A stretch of DNA of 64,000 nt from Zonotrichia leucophrys gambelii. Lineage: Eukaryota; Chordata; Aves; Passeriformes; Passerellidae. Where the stretch lies: the NCBI RefSeq assembly GCF_028769735.1, contig NC_088175.1:4526001-4590000 (forward strand), read 5' to 3'. The position numbers and the translations under genes are program-made. Shown in pieces: positions 1 through 11,300 of the stretch. The notes below the pieces were generated by a model, which was not told the origin of the DNA, did not search any database, and worked only from the letters and a program-made list of their open reading frames with translations. Each line of letters starts with the position of its first letter. Within the stretch, counting starts at the first letter, position 1.

Positions 1-1814
1 AGTCTTGCAGCAAGGCAAGTTTCTCTCAAAAACACATGATATCTAAACAATCCAGTCAGCTATTAAAAACACATTCTGTACATAAGAATATTGTGTATCT
101 AGGCATTTCATTCCAACCCCAAGGTCTGGAAAGGAGCTGGACATGAAGTCCACAGGCCTGCCAGTTCTCCTCATTCCCAGTGTGTTCCTGGCCTTATTCC
201 TCTGATTCCTGCTTGGTAATGCTATCACAGTATCCCAGCTGGCAAACCCACGCATCTGTTTCTCAAAGCCAGAGTTGCCTGCCATTCCCAAAGGGCTCAG
301 CTCCAACCTCAGCTGAACTCCAGAGCTCTCCAGGAATTACAGAACTAAGAAACTCAGAAATTCAGAATCACACCATCCCTTGAGTGGTGCCTAAAGCAGG
401 CAGGGGTGGGAATCTCAGAGTCTGGATCACCCAGGCACAGGAAGCAGTGCTTGGTTATGGGACCTGGCTCACAGTCCATATTGCCAAGGTTTTTCCTCAT
501 CATATAATGCAAACCCTCCAGGGCTGCTTTATCACCACAAAGCACCCTGCAATTTGCATGGCTTCTAAACTTTTACAACTTCTTAGTTATTTCACCCCAA
601 AAGAAAGAGTTAAAGCGTTTTGAAGCCAAGAGATTGGAGTTTTACTGTGTGAAATGAATTCAACCAAACACTGCAACCCAGTGGAAGCTCTAGACCTCTT
701 TAAATGAGCCCCTAAAGCAGATAATGCCTTTTTAATCAGCTTGATGCTCTGATAAATTGACTCTTATTTCCTAGCAGGGGAAAAAAGGAGTAACTGACTT
801 GATGCTTGCTTGAAACAAAGTATTTTGAGATAGAAGCTATTTGTGTTCATAAATGCCAGAAAGCCTAATTTAGAAACACAGGCAATTCCTTTCTATTTCA
901 GCTCCATAAATCTGTTTGTCTAATCCTGGGATATTTTGAGGGATTTTATGATAGCCCATGTGCATATCATTTCACTTGCCTGCACAGCAAAATTTGGTTG
1001 AGTACACAAAACATATAGCAACTTGTTGGGCTGAGTAATAGTAATAATCCATCTAATCACAGTCAATTCAGCTGCTGGTTGCTTATGGGCATCCTTTACA
1101 CATTAATTTAAAGACTGAATAAGCAAGATCAGAGCAGCTATTTAACAAAAGCATGCTCATAAAGCTCTTCTAAGCACCCAACACTCATTTTCAGAGGCTT
1201 GTGATCTGGGAGCATGCTTTTAAAACAAGTTTACCAGCTTTAACCTTTCTGCCTGTCATCAGGAACCCTCACAAGTCAGGAGAATTTTATTTCATTTCTT
1301 ACTAAATGATACACATTTCTGAACACTAATTTGGGCATTGAGAAAAAGGACAAGTATACACAATGTAGTGGGTTTTTCTGCTTTGTGGTTTGACTTTTTC
1401 TTAAATAAAGCATGTATTGTGTCCACTCTCCAGTCTCAACCTGCCTTATTTTCAGTCAAAATTATCCCAGTGAGGTAGCACAGAAGGTCTGGGGGGCAGC
1501 ATCAGTCTATCATTATGAAATATTTCATGTTTAAACACCTTTGAGCAGGAAAACCACACATACTAATTTTGGCCCATAATGAGTGCCCACTTTGTCAGCT
1601 GTTTTCAGGTACCACAGAGGTGAATGGCAACAGAGATCACCATCACAGAACAATTCATGACCCACTCAAACAGGTCACCACTGCAAATCCCCACTGTTTA
1701 AACCTGCTGAATTTTGTGTGCCTTACATTGTCACAACAGGGGAAAAAAGCAGTGTATGATTTTGTGACTTTAAGATGTGCAAGAAGGGTCTAATTCCCCC
1801 AAACAGGGGGGTAC
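1..1814. other. Intergenic, no gene seen
   Basis: Distal downstream flank of KIF26A. Only short open frames with no family resemblance were seen on either strand. The part from about 660 to 1200 is AT-rich, free of recognisable repeats and full of TAAT-type motifs, so it may be conserved regulatory DNA; this is a guess from sequence character. Confidence 0.5.
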
Positions 1815-2213
1815 TGTATTTGCAAGGACCCCCATGGCAGGGAGGAATGATGAATCTGACTCCATGTTCTCAGAAGGCTAATTTATTACTTTATAATATA
1901 ATATTATAGAATACTATACTATACTAAAGAATACAGAAAGAATACTTACTCAATGCTAAAAAGATAATAATGAAAACTCGTGACTCTTTCCAGAGTCTCA
2001 ACACAGCTTGGCCAGAGAGTCAAAACAACTCACACCAGAATCCAATCAAACAATCACCTGTGGGTAAACAATCTCCAAACACATTCCACATGTGAGCACA
2101 ACACAGGAGAAGCAAATGAGATAAGAATTGTTTTCCTTTTCACTGAGGCTTCTCAGCTTCCCAGGAGAAAAATCCAGGGTGAAGGAATTTTTTCAGAGAA
2201 TGTGAATGGTACA
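1815..2213 (-). mobile_element. Solo LTR of an endogenous retrovirus, passerine-type
   Basis: A 399-base segment running TG...CA resembles an LTR family I recall as common in songbird genomes, in minus orientation. On the minus strand it begins near CATTCACATTCTCTG, passes GAGACTCTGGAAAGAGTCAC, and carries AATAAA (1882-1887 on the plus strand as TTTATT) about 70 bases before its end. No internal retroviral genes lie beside it, so it is a solo LTR. A clear target-site duplication was not found; the 5-mer GGTAC occurs at both edges (1810-1814 and 2208-2212), which would move one edge to 2207. Exact ends are uncertain. Confidence 0.68.
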
Positions 2214-5159
2214 GGGTGGACATTCCATGTGAAACAAGCACTCCCTGAATGGTGTGTCAGGAGAAGTTATTGCAAAGCACAGTTACTAAACATGACTCTG
2301 GATTTATGCCCAACCTTTTGCCACAGGCAAAGCTACTGAGAAGATCAATTGCCTTGTCCCCCAAGAGAACAAAACAGCAGTTTGGCTCCAGGAGAAGGTA
2401 CACTCATTGCTTCAAGTCTAAAGATATTAGAAATCAAACATCAGAAGTCCCCTCTTCCTTTCCAAGAGGAACATCAACAATAAATCAGAAGTGGGTTCTG
2501 TAAACACTTGAGTGGATCTATGAGGGCCTAAGAAACTCCACCCACTGAGAAAAATCCCAGCATGTGAAAGAACAATTCTTCCCAAGTTTTTCCTGGCTTT
2601 TTGCTTTAAAGGCTGAGACAGTGAGTGCAGACAAAAATTACAAGAATGAAACCAGATACAGTGCAAAAACTGAGTGGAATTGTCAGGGACCACAGATGCC
2701 TCTGCATGAGAGCAGCTCTTCTGCAGAGTGCCTGTAACAATCCCAGCAAAATGCCATTCAAGGATCAGGCCTCTTTGTGATAGAACTGTTCTGATCAATG
2801 AATTGTTTCCCTGCTGACCACAATATCATCACAGTAGGTGGTTCTGGAAAGCTATGGAAGCTATGGCGTTAAATCACTGATGGAAGCAGGGTAGGGTGTT
2901 TACTGGAACATTTGTCATGAGAAGGAGGTATGCATCAGAAAGTCACTTCCTCAACTCCAACATCACATGCAGAACCTAAATTTCAAAATTTCAACTGGAA
3001 GTTGCAGTTGTAGGCGTGACTTTCCCCTTCTTTTAACTGGAAAAGCTACTAGCTCTTCACATAATATTTCCTTCTTTTAAAAACACTTCTTTACACATGA
3101 CTAGGGACATGTTAAGTTCTTGACTATACTTCTAGTTAATATAGGTTTGGCTTGTCCCCGTAGCATCCAAACTGCTCGTTTATAGAGCAGGGAAGTTTCT
3201 GGGCAACTCTGAACTCTGCTGGTACTGGCTACAGAAATTCAGAGTCTAGCTATAATAAATTAAAACTTATCACCTTTTGATCAGTAGAGATACCATTGCT
3301 ATGCTATATTGCAACTGGGTTTCTCAAGGATGCTGATTAATCACCACAAGCTTCATAATATTCCAGTTACTATTACTGTAACAGAAGTAAACAGAGATTG
3401 AGAAACCAAGTATCTTGCCCTCAGATCCTTTAAATAGTCTGTGGCAGATTCAAAGTGTTCTTTATAGCAAAGAAAAGGAAGGCAGTTTAATAGCTAAGCA
3501 CCAGATTGATACTTGGGAGATCTGAAGTCACTTCTTTCCCATACACCTTTTGTTTTGTGTCTGGCATGCTTCCAAATATCTCCAGGTTCATCCTTAGTAC
3601 AAGTGGGTGAAACTAATTAAACAGGAGTTAGATAAATATAGAAAGAGTCAAAGAGACCCAGCCACACACAGCCAAGCCAGAACTGTTTGTGCAGTAATGT
3701 TGTTTTTCATACATAAGAAGGGAAAAAAAAATTCCTCTTTTAATTACCAACTGCTTAGTCCCAGACAAAAGGAACTAAAGCCCAGGTTAATCCAAGGAGT
3801 TTACACACCACCCCAGTGCAGGTACACAAAGCAGTTCATTCCACCTAGCCTTTCAAAGCACAAAATGACTTCACAGCAAGGCAGTGTGGGAGCCCCACGA
3901 ACGTGGGCAAGTTTGTGCTGGTGCCCTGCAGCCTCACACCATGACTTGCTGCTCGTGCCTCTCTGCCATGTGGACTGTCCTACACCCCTCGGTGAGTGTG
4001 CAGCTGCCTCAGCAGCACAGGCATTGGGACACACCAGGAAATACACACAAGGCTCTGCAGGAAGGTTTGTAAGTGCTGGTGGGACTCAGCTGACCTCTGC
4101 CAGCAGGGAGAAGCTTCAGGATAAATGTTCATTCCCCACTTCAGCAGCAGTGCCACCACCCCACCTCACACCAAAGGGGGAAAGAATCTACAGAAGCAGA
4201 AATATGGATCTTATTTAGTCTTATTGAATTAAAGATGCAAAAGCAGAGACATAACAGAGAGATCTTGGCTTTGACTCCAGAATTCCTCCAGTTCTGTGCT
4301 ATCAATAGACTTATTCAAAAAGCTTGCTAAATAGAGAACACACCTCATGCATGTGGGTTCCTAATGCACTGTTTTGGTTTCAGCCTGTCTTTGATACCTT
4401 CCCAGGGCTGCTGCAGCATATATAACACATTAGCTTCAACCTTTTCATTCAACCAGCTGTCAAATACATACCAGACATTGAAATATCTTTTCTTCTCTAC
4501 AAGAAAAATTTAAGATTAACAAAAAAGACCCGCTGGATCAGGCTTAGAAAAAAGGTACAGGAAAGATTTGGCTTTTCAGGCTTTCCTGTATATGTTCTTC
4601 TGCAGCTCTCCCAGTATCACTAAGGCTGTTCATCCCAGGGGAATTACATTTGATAGCATATTTAGTTCACAGGACTAGCGCAGTTACATTAAACAGAGGC
4701 TGCTGATGAAACATTACATCTCCCTCCCCCTGGCACTCCATTTGCTGTGATGTAAAAGGCAGACACCCCATAGAGAAATTAATCAGAAAGGGGAATGAAT
4801 CTAAAGAGTCAAAATTAAAGACCCCATGACATCTGCATCCATCTACTACATCCAGATAAAACAGTGTCCCAAAACTCAAGGATGTATTAAGATTCTTCCA
4901 AGAGATGGAAGGGGTTACAGAATTCAGCATATTATCAATAAAAATTATAGTTATTTAAATTTAAGGACTTCTCTTTGCTCAGCATTGAAGCTCCACAGAG
5001 AATACAAGGTCTTTTAGAAGAAAGAACATTTGTTTTGCTCTGCAAACTGATGAAAAAGACTTCAAGTTAAAAGACAGCTCATATAGAAGCAGTATCAGTC
5101 CAACTTCAGTAAAACCACACCGCTGCACCTTCAATAAAGATACAGCCTAAGTATCTACA
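2214..5159. other. Intergenic, no gene seen
   Basis: Nothing recognisable as an exon or repeat. The longest open frame is 3607-4218 on the plus strand (203 codons), with unstructured composition and no known domain; I treat it as chance. Confidence 0.5.
5154..5159. repeat. Left target-site duplication of the solo LTR (TCTACA)
   Basis: The six bases abutting the TG start of the LTR are identical to the six bases that follow its CA end at 5759-5764. Confidence 0.85.
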
Positions 5160-5758
5160 TGTCGGATCTCAGGATCTCAGTCCTGAGGTGCCAGGCCACC
5201 GAGACCACCCTTGGGGGGCTCGGGAGTCCTGGAATGTTGCCAGAAGTGTCTGGTAGCTGGATTTGACCCTACACAGGAGACGACAAGGATGAGGGCTTCA
5301 CCGGGGTGAATGGTGAAGGGATTAGTTAATTAGAGGGTGAGACACAGGGTTTAGGATTTATGTACAGGGGGGTTTAGTGAAGTAAGATGGAGGAATTGGG
5401 GTGTGTCCTGTCCTTCTTCTTCTCCTCCATCTTCTTTGGTGATGGTGGCACTTTTGGATTGGTTATTACTGAAAGTGCACCGGGTAATAAGAATAAATGG
5501 TATTGGGGAAAAATGATAAATATTGTACACGTAACAATGGGTATAAAGATAGGTGGCTGCCTGGAGGGCAGCACAGTGTGCTCATGGCTGACTGCTGAGC
5601 AGACCTCTGTCGGGCTGAAAGAACATCTTTTAGATAAACAATTAATAAACATAAAAACCGAAAGAAGAACTGAAGCCTCTTCTCGTCCTTCGATACGCGG
5701 GCTGTCCCAAGGCCACTCCAGGCCTTTCCAGGCCCTTCAAACAGCCAAAAACCCGACA
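5160..5758 (+). mobile_element. Solo LTR with perfect 6-bp target-site duplication
   Basis: A 599-base element starts TGTCGG and ends CCCGACA, an imperfect inverted terminal repeat with the retroviral TG...CA ends. It is flanked by identical TCTACA at 5154-5159 and 5759-5764. A TATAAAGA box lies near 5540 and AATAAA near 5645, which sets plus orientation and gives U3 up to about 5565, a short R and U5 to 5758. A 6-bp duplication is typical of alpha/beta-retrovirus-like (ERVK-class) insertions. There are no gag, pol or env frames on either side, so it is what remains after LTR-LTR recombination. The intact duplication argues for a fairly young insertion. Confidence 0.85.
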
Positions 5759-5764
5759 TCTACA
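5759..5764. repeat. Right target-site duplication of the solo LTR (TCTACA)
   Basis: Direct copy of the hexamer at 5154-5159, generated when the retroviral DNA was integrated. Confidence 0.85.
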
Positions 5765-7465
5765 TTTCTCCCATAATGGGAAATCTCAGAAAGCAACTGT
5801 GTTTAAAAAAAAAACCCACAAACCAACAAAACAACCACAAAACAACCATAATTGTGTGTCCTCATATCCCAGTTCTTCCCCATTTTGTCTAATGCTCTCA
5901 AAGCTTTTCAATACCAAAACTATTTCAACATAAGGAATACCTAAAACAGTTTTAAGGAGATCTTGATTTCCCTTTATCCCTTAACCAGACTTATCTGTCA
6001 CAACCCCTACAAAGACATTTGCAGAATCAAATGGTGCTCTGTAAGGGAAGGATTCTAAATGCCTCACTAACAAATTTGGCTGAAATGGGTTAACCTGGAT
6101 AGAATGTGAAAGAAGCAACCTTGGCTTTAGGCACACATGAACTACCCTAGCCTTTGTAGACTTGAACTACTAGAACAGAGAATGGATTTAACCAGCAAGG
6201 AAAATTGCAAGATGTGGACAAAAGTGAATGGATTATGCAGCCTCTTTTAAACCTCTATGCACGTGTGCAGGTTTTGTTTGCAACACCCTAACTAAATGCC
6301 AGGGTTTGAATTTGTGATTCATGAGCAAAATTATATGCAAGAAGAACCTCATGAACTCTTGCAGACAGTACCATGTTTATGAAGCAATGCTCAGATTAGA
6401 GCTTCCTCAAAAAAGGAATTTAGTAGATCAGGGTTTGAAATGCTACTTTCAAATCTGTTTGGTTTTATTCAGGTAGGCCTGAGCTTGAAGTGTGGAGCAG
6501 GGAGTAAAAGACCCTTAAATTAATCACATCTCTTCACAACACAGGATACAGAGTAAATATATCATTTTTCCTGTAAAGTTATATCACTTCAGGTGTGTGC
6601 AGATGAATGCGACTGAGTAAACCATGCAAGCCTACTTATTTTACAAAAATCACAACTTAACTTCATTTTAAATTGAAGATCACTTATTCTAGAAACACAT
6701 AGCAACCTTAAATCACTTTAAGGAAGACAGTAAAAATGCCTGGAGGAGAAGAATTATAAGTATAAAGCTCCTTCTATTCTCAAAACACCAGCATTACTCC
6801 AATCTTGGCAGTTCTGGGTCAGAGTTCAGAACTGGGCCTTGAAAGATTATTAAACAAGTATTAAAGAAGAAGAGGACTATACTGCACATTCTTGCTAAGT
6901 TTCATAGCTTTTGTCTCTCAAATGCTTCTTTGCAGGAAGTGGCTGCACACCAGAAGATAGGAAATTGTAAGTTTAGTCAGAGCTGACTTTCAAACCATGT
7001 CATCATTTATTCGGAGTGAAAACACCTCCTTACCTCCTGCTGTTGCAGACTGCTGAGATGAGTAGAGTACAATGATCTCCTCTTCAGAAAGGATGGTAAC
7101 ATCAGACTGAGGGTGGGAAGAGACTCCTCACATATTAAACAATCCAGTTCCTAGCCACACTCCAGTAAAAAAAACTTTAAAATTGTATCATGGCAGAGAC
7201 TGCAAGCAAATAGCAAGACAGATAGTGCTCCCATTAGTTGCTATCCATTCAACCCCACTACTTGACAGTAACAGTTTTGGCACAGTCCCGCCTAGTTCAC
7301 CTTTCTCACTTTATCTCTCCAAATTCTCCTGTTTCCTTCACTTTCACAAGTTTCCTTATTCTACCACTGCATATGCAAAAGAAAGAAAACACTGGCTGCC
7401 CAGGCCCTGTGTTTTTCAGAAGAGCCTCTCAGCTCATAAGGAGCCCCCTGGCTTAAACATCTCCT
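5765..7465. other. Intergenic, no gene seen
   Basis: Ordinary AT-rich sequence between the solo LTR and the CR1 cluster. No exon-like frame, repeat family or RNA gene was recognised. Confidence 0.5.
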
Positions 7466-7545
7466 GGAACCACAGAATATGCTGAGTGGGAAGGGACCCA
7501 TCAGCATCATTGGTTCCAACTCCAGCCCAGTGCCCAAGCAGCCTC
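7466..7545 (-). mobile_element. CR1 LINE 3'-end fragment
   Basis: The plus strand reads CACAGAATATGCTGAGTGGG followed by AAGGGACCCATCAGCATCAT and TTCCAACTCC, the antisense of the CR1 3' terminus that in birds reads ...GGTCCCTTCCAACTC..TTCTGTG. The element therefore lies on the minus strand. It is interrupted by, or sits beside, the longer CR1 copy that begins about 50 bases further on. Confidence 0.75.
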
Positions 7546-7596
7546 TGGTAACAACACTAGAGAGGTTTCATTTAACAGATTTATCTAGATCTAAAA

Positions 7597-8395
7597 ATCA
7601 TTTAGATTGGAAAATACCTCTAAGATCATTCAGCCCAGCCATTACCCAGCATTGCCAAGCCATGTCCTTAAGCACAACATCCACACATCTAAATACCTCC
7701 AGGGGTGGTTACTCCACCATTTCCCTCAGCAGCCACTTCCAATGCCTGACAACCCTTTTCATGAAGAAATATTTCCTAATATCCACTCTAAACCTTCCCT
7801 GGTATAACTTGTGGCAGTTTCCTTTCATCCTGTTGCTTGTTGGCTGTGGGAAGAGGCCACCTTGCTACACCCTCCTTTTAGGCAGTTGTAGAGGGTGATA
7901 AGGTCCTGCCTGAGCCTCCTTTTCTCCAGGATAAACACCCCCAGCTCCTTTAGCTGCTCCTCACTACAATGGTACTCCAGACCTTTCTCCAGCTCCACTG
8001 CCCTTCTCTGGACTTGTTCCAGCACCTCAGTGTCTTCATTGAAATAAGGGGCCCAGAAATGGACACAGAACTTGGGGTGTGGCCTCACCAGTGCTGAGTA
8101 GAGGGGGACAATCAATTACCAGCTCCTGAGGCCACAATCTACCCAATACAGACCAGGATGCCACCGGCCTTTTTGGCCACCTGCACACACTGCTGGCTCA
8201 TATCAACAGCAGCCCAGGTTCATTTTCCAGCCACTCTGTCCCCAGCCTGTAGCACTGCAGGGTTTGCTGTGACCCAAAGGCAGGGCCTGACACCTCACAC
8301 ATCCTGCCTTGGGCCCATCAACCCACCCAACTTGGTGTCACCAACAAATTGACTGAGGATGCCCTCAATCCCCTCATCCTGAACATTGATAAGAT
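7597..8395 (-). mobile_element. CR1 LINE, 5'-truncated, with decayed reverse transcriptase C-terminus
   Basis: About 800 bases of antisense CR1. On the minus strand, 8115-7825 still translates as [19 protein letters not shown]..., then [20 protein letters not shown] and [20 protein letters not shown], the tail of the CR1 ORF2 protein beyond the reverse transcriptase core. The 3' part passes GGAAATATTTCTTCATGAA-type sequence and ends with the CR1 3'UTR near 7597. Upstream (towards 8395) the frame is broken by stops, and the 5' end is missing, as is usual for CR1. It is non-functional, an old neutral insertion. Confidence 0.88.
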
Positions 8396-11300
8396 GTTAC
8401 AGAGAACTGGATCTCTACTTACTAATAGATGAGACACTTGAGAGCAAAAATTCCTTTCAGCATTACAATGTAATAGACTTCCAACACCACTAAGAGAATA
8501 GCAAACCACATGAAAGCACCATAACTGTGACCAAGACTGTCCCAGGACTTAATTTTTCAAAGTGATGAAATTCATCTTGGGCTGTGCAACACCTGTGAGA
8601 CCAAGGTATCCCTTCCTACCACTGCAGGGACAGCAGTGTGCTTCCTGGCTACATCAAAGAAGAGAAGTCAAAAAGAGTGCTCAAGTGACAGCATTTAGTA
8701 AAAAAATATTTATGCTACAACTTCTGGGAGTTAAGAAACATTCCAGATACATCCTACAAATGTCAATAGGCTCGTTTTGTAAAAGCTAGGAGGGGAAAGG
8801 ATGAGAACACTTGTAACAAATGTTCATGACATATTAAGCCAAGATTATTATCTATGCTTAAATACCCTTTGGAGGATGTTGGTTTATTTACCTTATGAAA
8901 GGCTTCCATGGACTAGATCTTAGTTCAGATCAGCACCACACATGAGAACACTCTGCAAAACATTAACTAAGTGAAATAAAGCGAGCTGGAAGCTTTCATA
9001 TGTTTCTGACTTGTGTAATGCCAGGTTTTTCTAAGTTAACTCTCACTGGCTTACTCTTGCCATTTCCCTTGATTATTTTCCACTACAGCCTTACAAACCA
9101 ATAGGAATATTTCATTGCTGCGTTCAATACTATGGTTTCTTCTCTTATTATGTTACCATCACAAGGACAGTGGGAGGAGAGCTATTCTCTCTATGTTTAA
9201 AAAGAAGTTCTGGTGCCATGGGCACTTGCTGAATTGAAATGCTTTTTGCACTTGGCACATTAGGCCATTCCCTAATACAGCAGGCAAACAATAATTAAGA
9301 TAAAGACTTAGGTGTATGAATAACTTTCACTATGCATTATACTTCACTCAAGGGTTAATAATCTGCCCAGGGTTTAGATCTGTGTGAAATGTCAGGATTT
9401 ATCTGAAGCTATAAGGGGGGGTCTGTCCTAGCTTTCAACACCAGCAAATAAAACACCTTATTTTAACAAGATCACAAAGCAGAGCAATGCAATGTTGTTA
9501 CTACCACAATTTTCTGCCTGAATGTGTGTCTATATGTATAATAAAATTAATCATTTTGTCCATATCAACTTTCTTCAGGAATGTGACAATATCCAATTGT
9601 AAAAATATCAGTGAATTCCTACCTGAGGCAAGTTGAGGAGAATTCAGATTTGTTAATGTTACAGTGATAAGCACCCTCTTCTCAGAAGTGCATTTTTGTC
9701 CTGTAAACAACATTTCTGTATTTGATTCAAGAACATCTGGGCAGGTCCAGGCAATATTAGACTGTAAGCTGTGGGATGTGCCGTATCTTCCAACAGCCAG
9801 AGTGAGGAACAAGGAGCCAAGACATACTTGCCTTACTAACTCGTGTGCCTTTGCTTTTCCTCAGTTTACCCTCAATAGCACTTTTCTAATCATAGCTTGC
9901 TTTAATATTTACAAAACATACTGAATGCATGTCAGAAGGCTTGAGAAAAGGTTTAACTGAGAACTTCTCCTCAGACTAAATACTTCAGTTCAAATTAGCA
10001 ATTTGCATTAGAATACTCCACACACACTTCAGGCTAAGTTGTATTTCAAACTAACACAACTTTTTCCACTATGACGAGAATAAGAGGACTCCAGTAGGAA
10101 GTACACACATCAGCACTTTCTTCTCCCTTTAAGCACAGTGCAGGCTTTGAAATAGCAACAAATAACAGCAGGTGTATTTTGTAAACAAATTTCTATATCA
10201 ACTTTCAAGACTATCCTGCAAAGTGATCAAAATATTCATCTTCATTATTGTAAAGAGTAACGTAAATAAAAAATTTTTCCCTTTTTTTTTTTTGCAAAGA
10301 TATTAGGTTGATCAATTAGGCCTATTGCAGAAAGGCTTGAATTAGTCTGATTAGTCTCAGCTACTTAAATTCAGAAGCAGATGCCTCACTTTGCAAGAGT
10401 GGTGATTAAAGGCTGCATTCACAAAAAAAAATTGGATTACGCACACTTAAGACAATACCTACCATTTTTCAGCTCTCCCCCTCACAGCAGATGGCCCATA
10501 CAATTACTGACTTCAAAAAATTCTCACTAAAACTCCTCCAAGGCTCCCTTCACTTTTTGAGACAAAGGTATGTGCAAGTGAAGATTTTTTCCAAATGTTC
10601 TCCTCATATAAAGATTTATCACGCAGGTCAAGAAAACCATTCACACAGGGCTGTAAGTCAAAACACAGTGCCCACACATTCCCAGAAGAGTCACCCATAT
10701 GGCTCCTAGCAGCAAGGGAGAAGCAGAATAATAACATAAGAGCCTTGGCAGCAAATAAAATCCACATCTCACCCTCCTAGCACTCCAGCCAGCACAAGCA
10801 AGCGAGGAAGCCAGGACTGAAAGATACAAAATGGCTCATTATCTACCCCAGAAGGCACAGCGTTGCCAAGCCGCTCTTTATCAAGTCCTTAACAGGTGTA
10901 AAATTAGCACTTGTTATTAAAGACAATGGAGTTACATGTATTGCCAGCAGCTGAAGAAATGTGCTAGAATTGTTTTCACCTCCAGTTAATTCCGTACCAT
11001 TCAATAACGTGCACGGAGCCCGTAAATTAGAGAAGTGCCTCCCAGAGCATGGCAGGGAGCTAAGACAGTGTGTGAGCATTCTTTCTAAAACACAGGTGAT
11101 TTCCTGAAGGAAGGAATGAGGCCCAAATCCTCTTTTCATCAATACTGATGTAATTTCAAACATTTACCAGAGTGTACTATCAGGTAAACCTGTGCCAGCA
11201 TAATCTGTAACCAGAATCTGGAGCTGTCAGAAACCCTCATAAGCAAATGGCAGGACAGTGCTGTTTTCAGCTTTTCTAACCCCACAGAGCACAGAACGAC

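Noticed and set aside
3607..4218. 203-codon open frame on the plus strand in the intergenic flank
   Set aside because: Composition is irregular, no domain or family is recognisable, it includes a Lys run from an A-tract, and no splice or promoter context supports it. Most likely chance; a transcript would change this.
7825..8115. Open frame that looks like a protein-coding gene
   Set aside because: It is the C-terminal remnant of the CR1 ORF2 reverse transcriptase, part of a truncated transposon.
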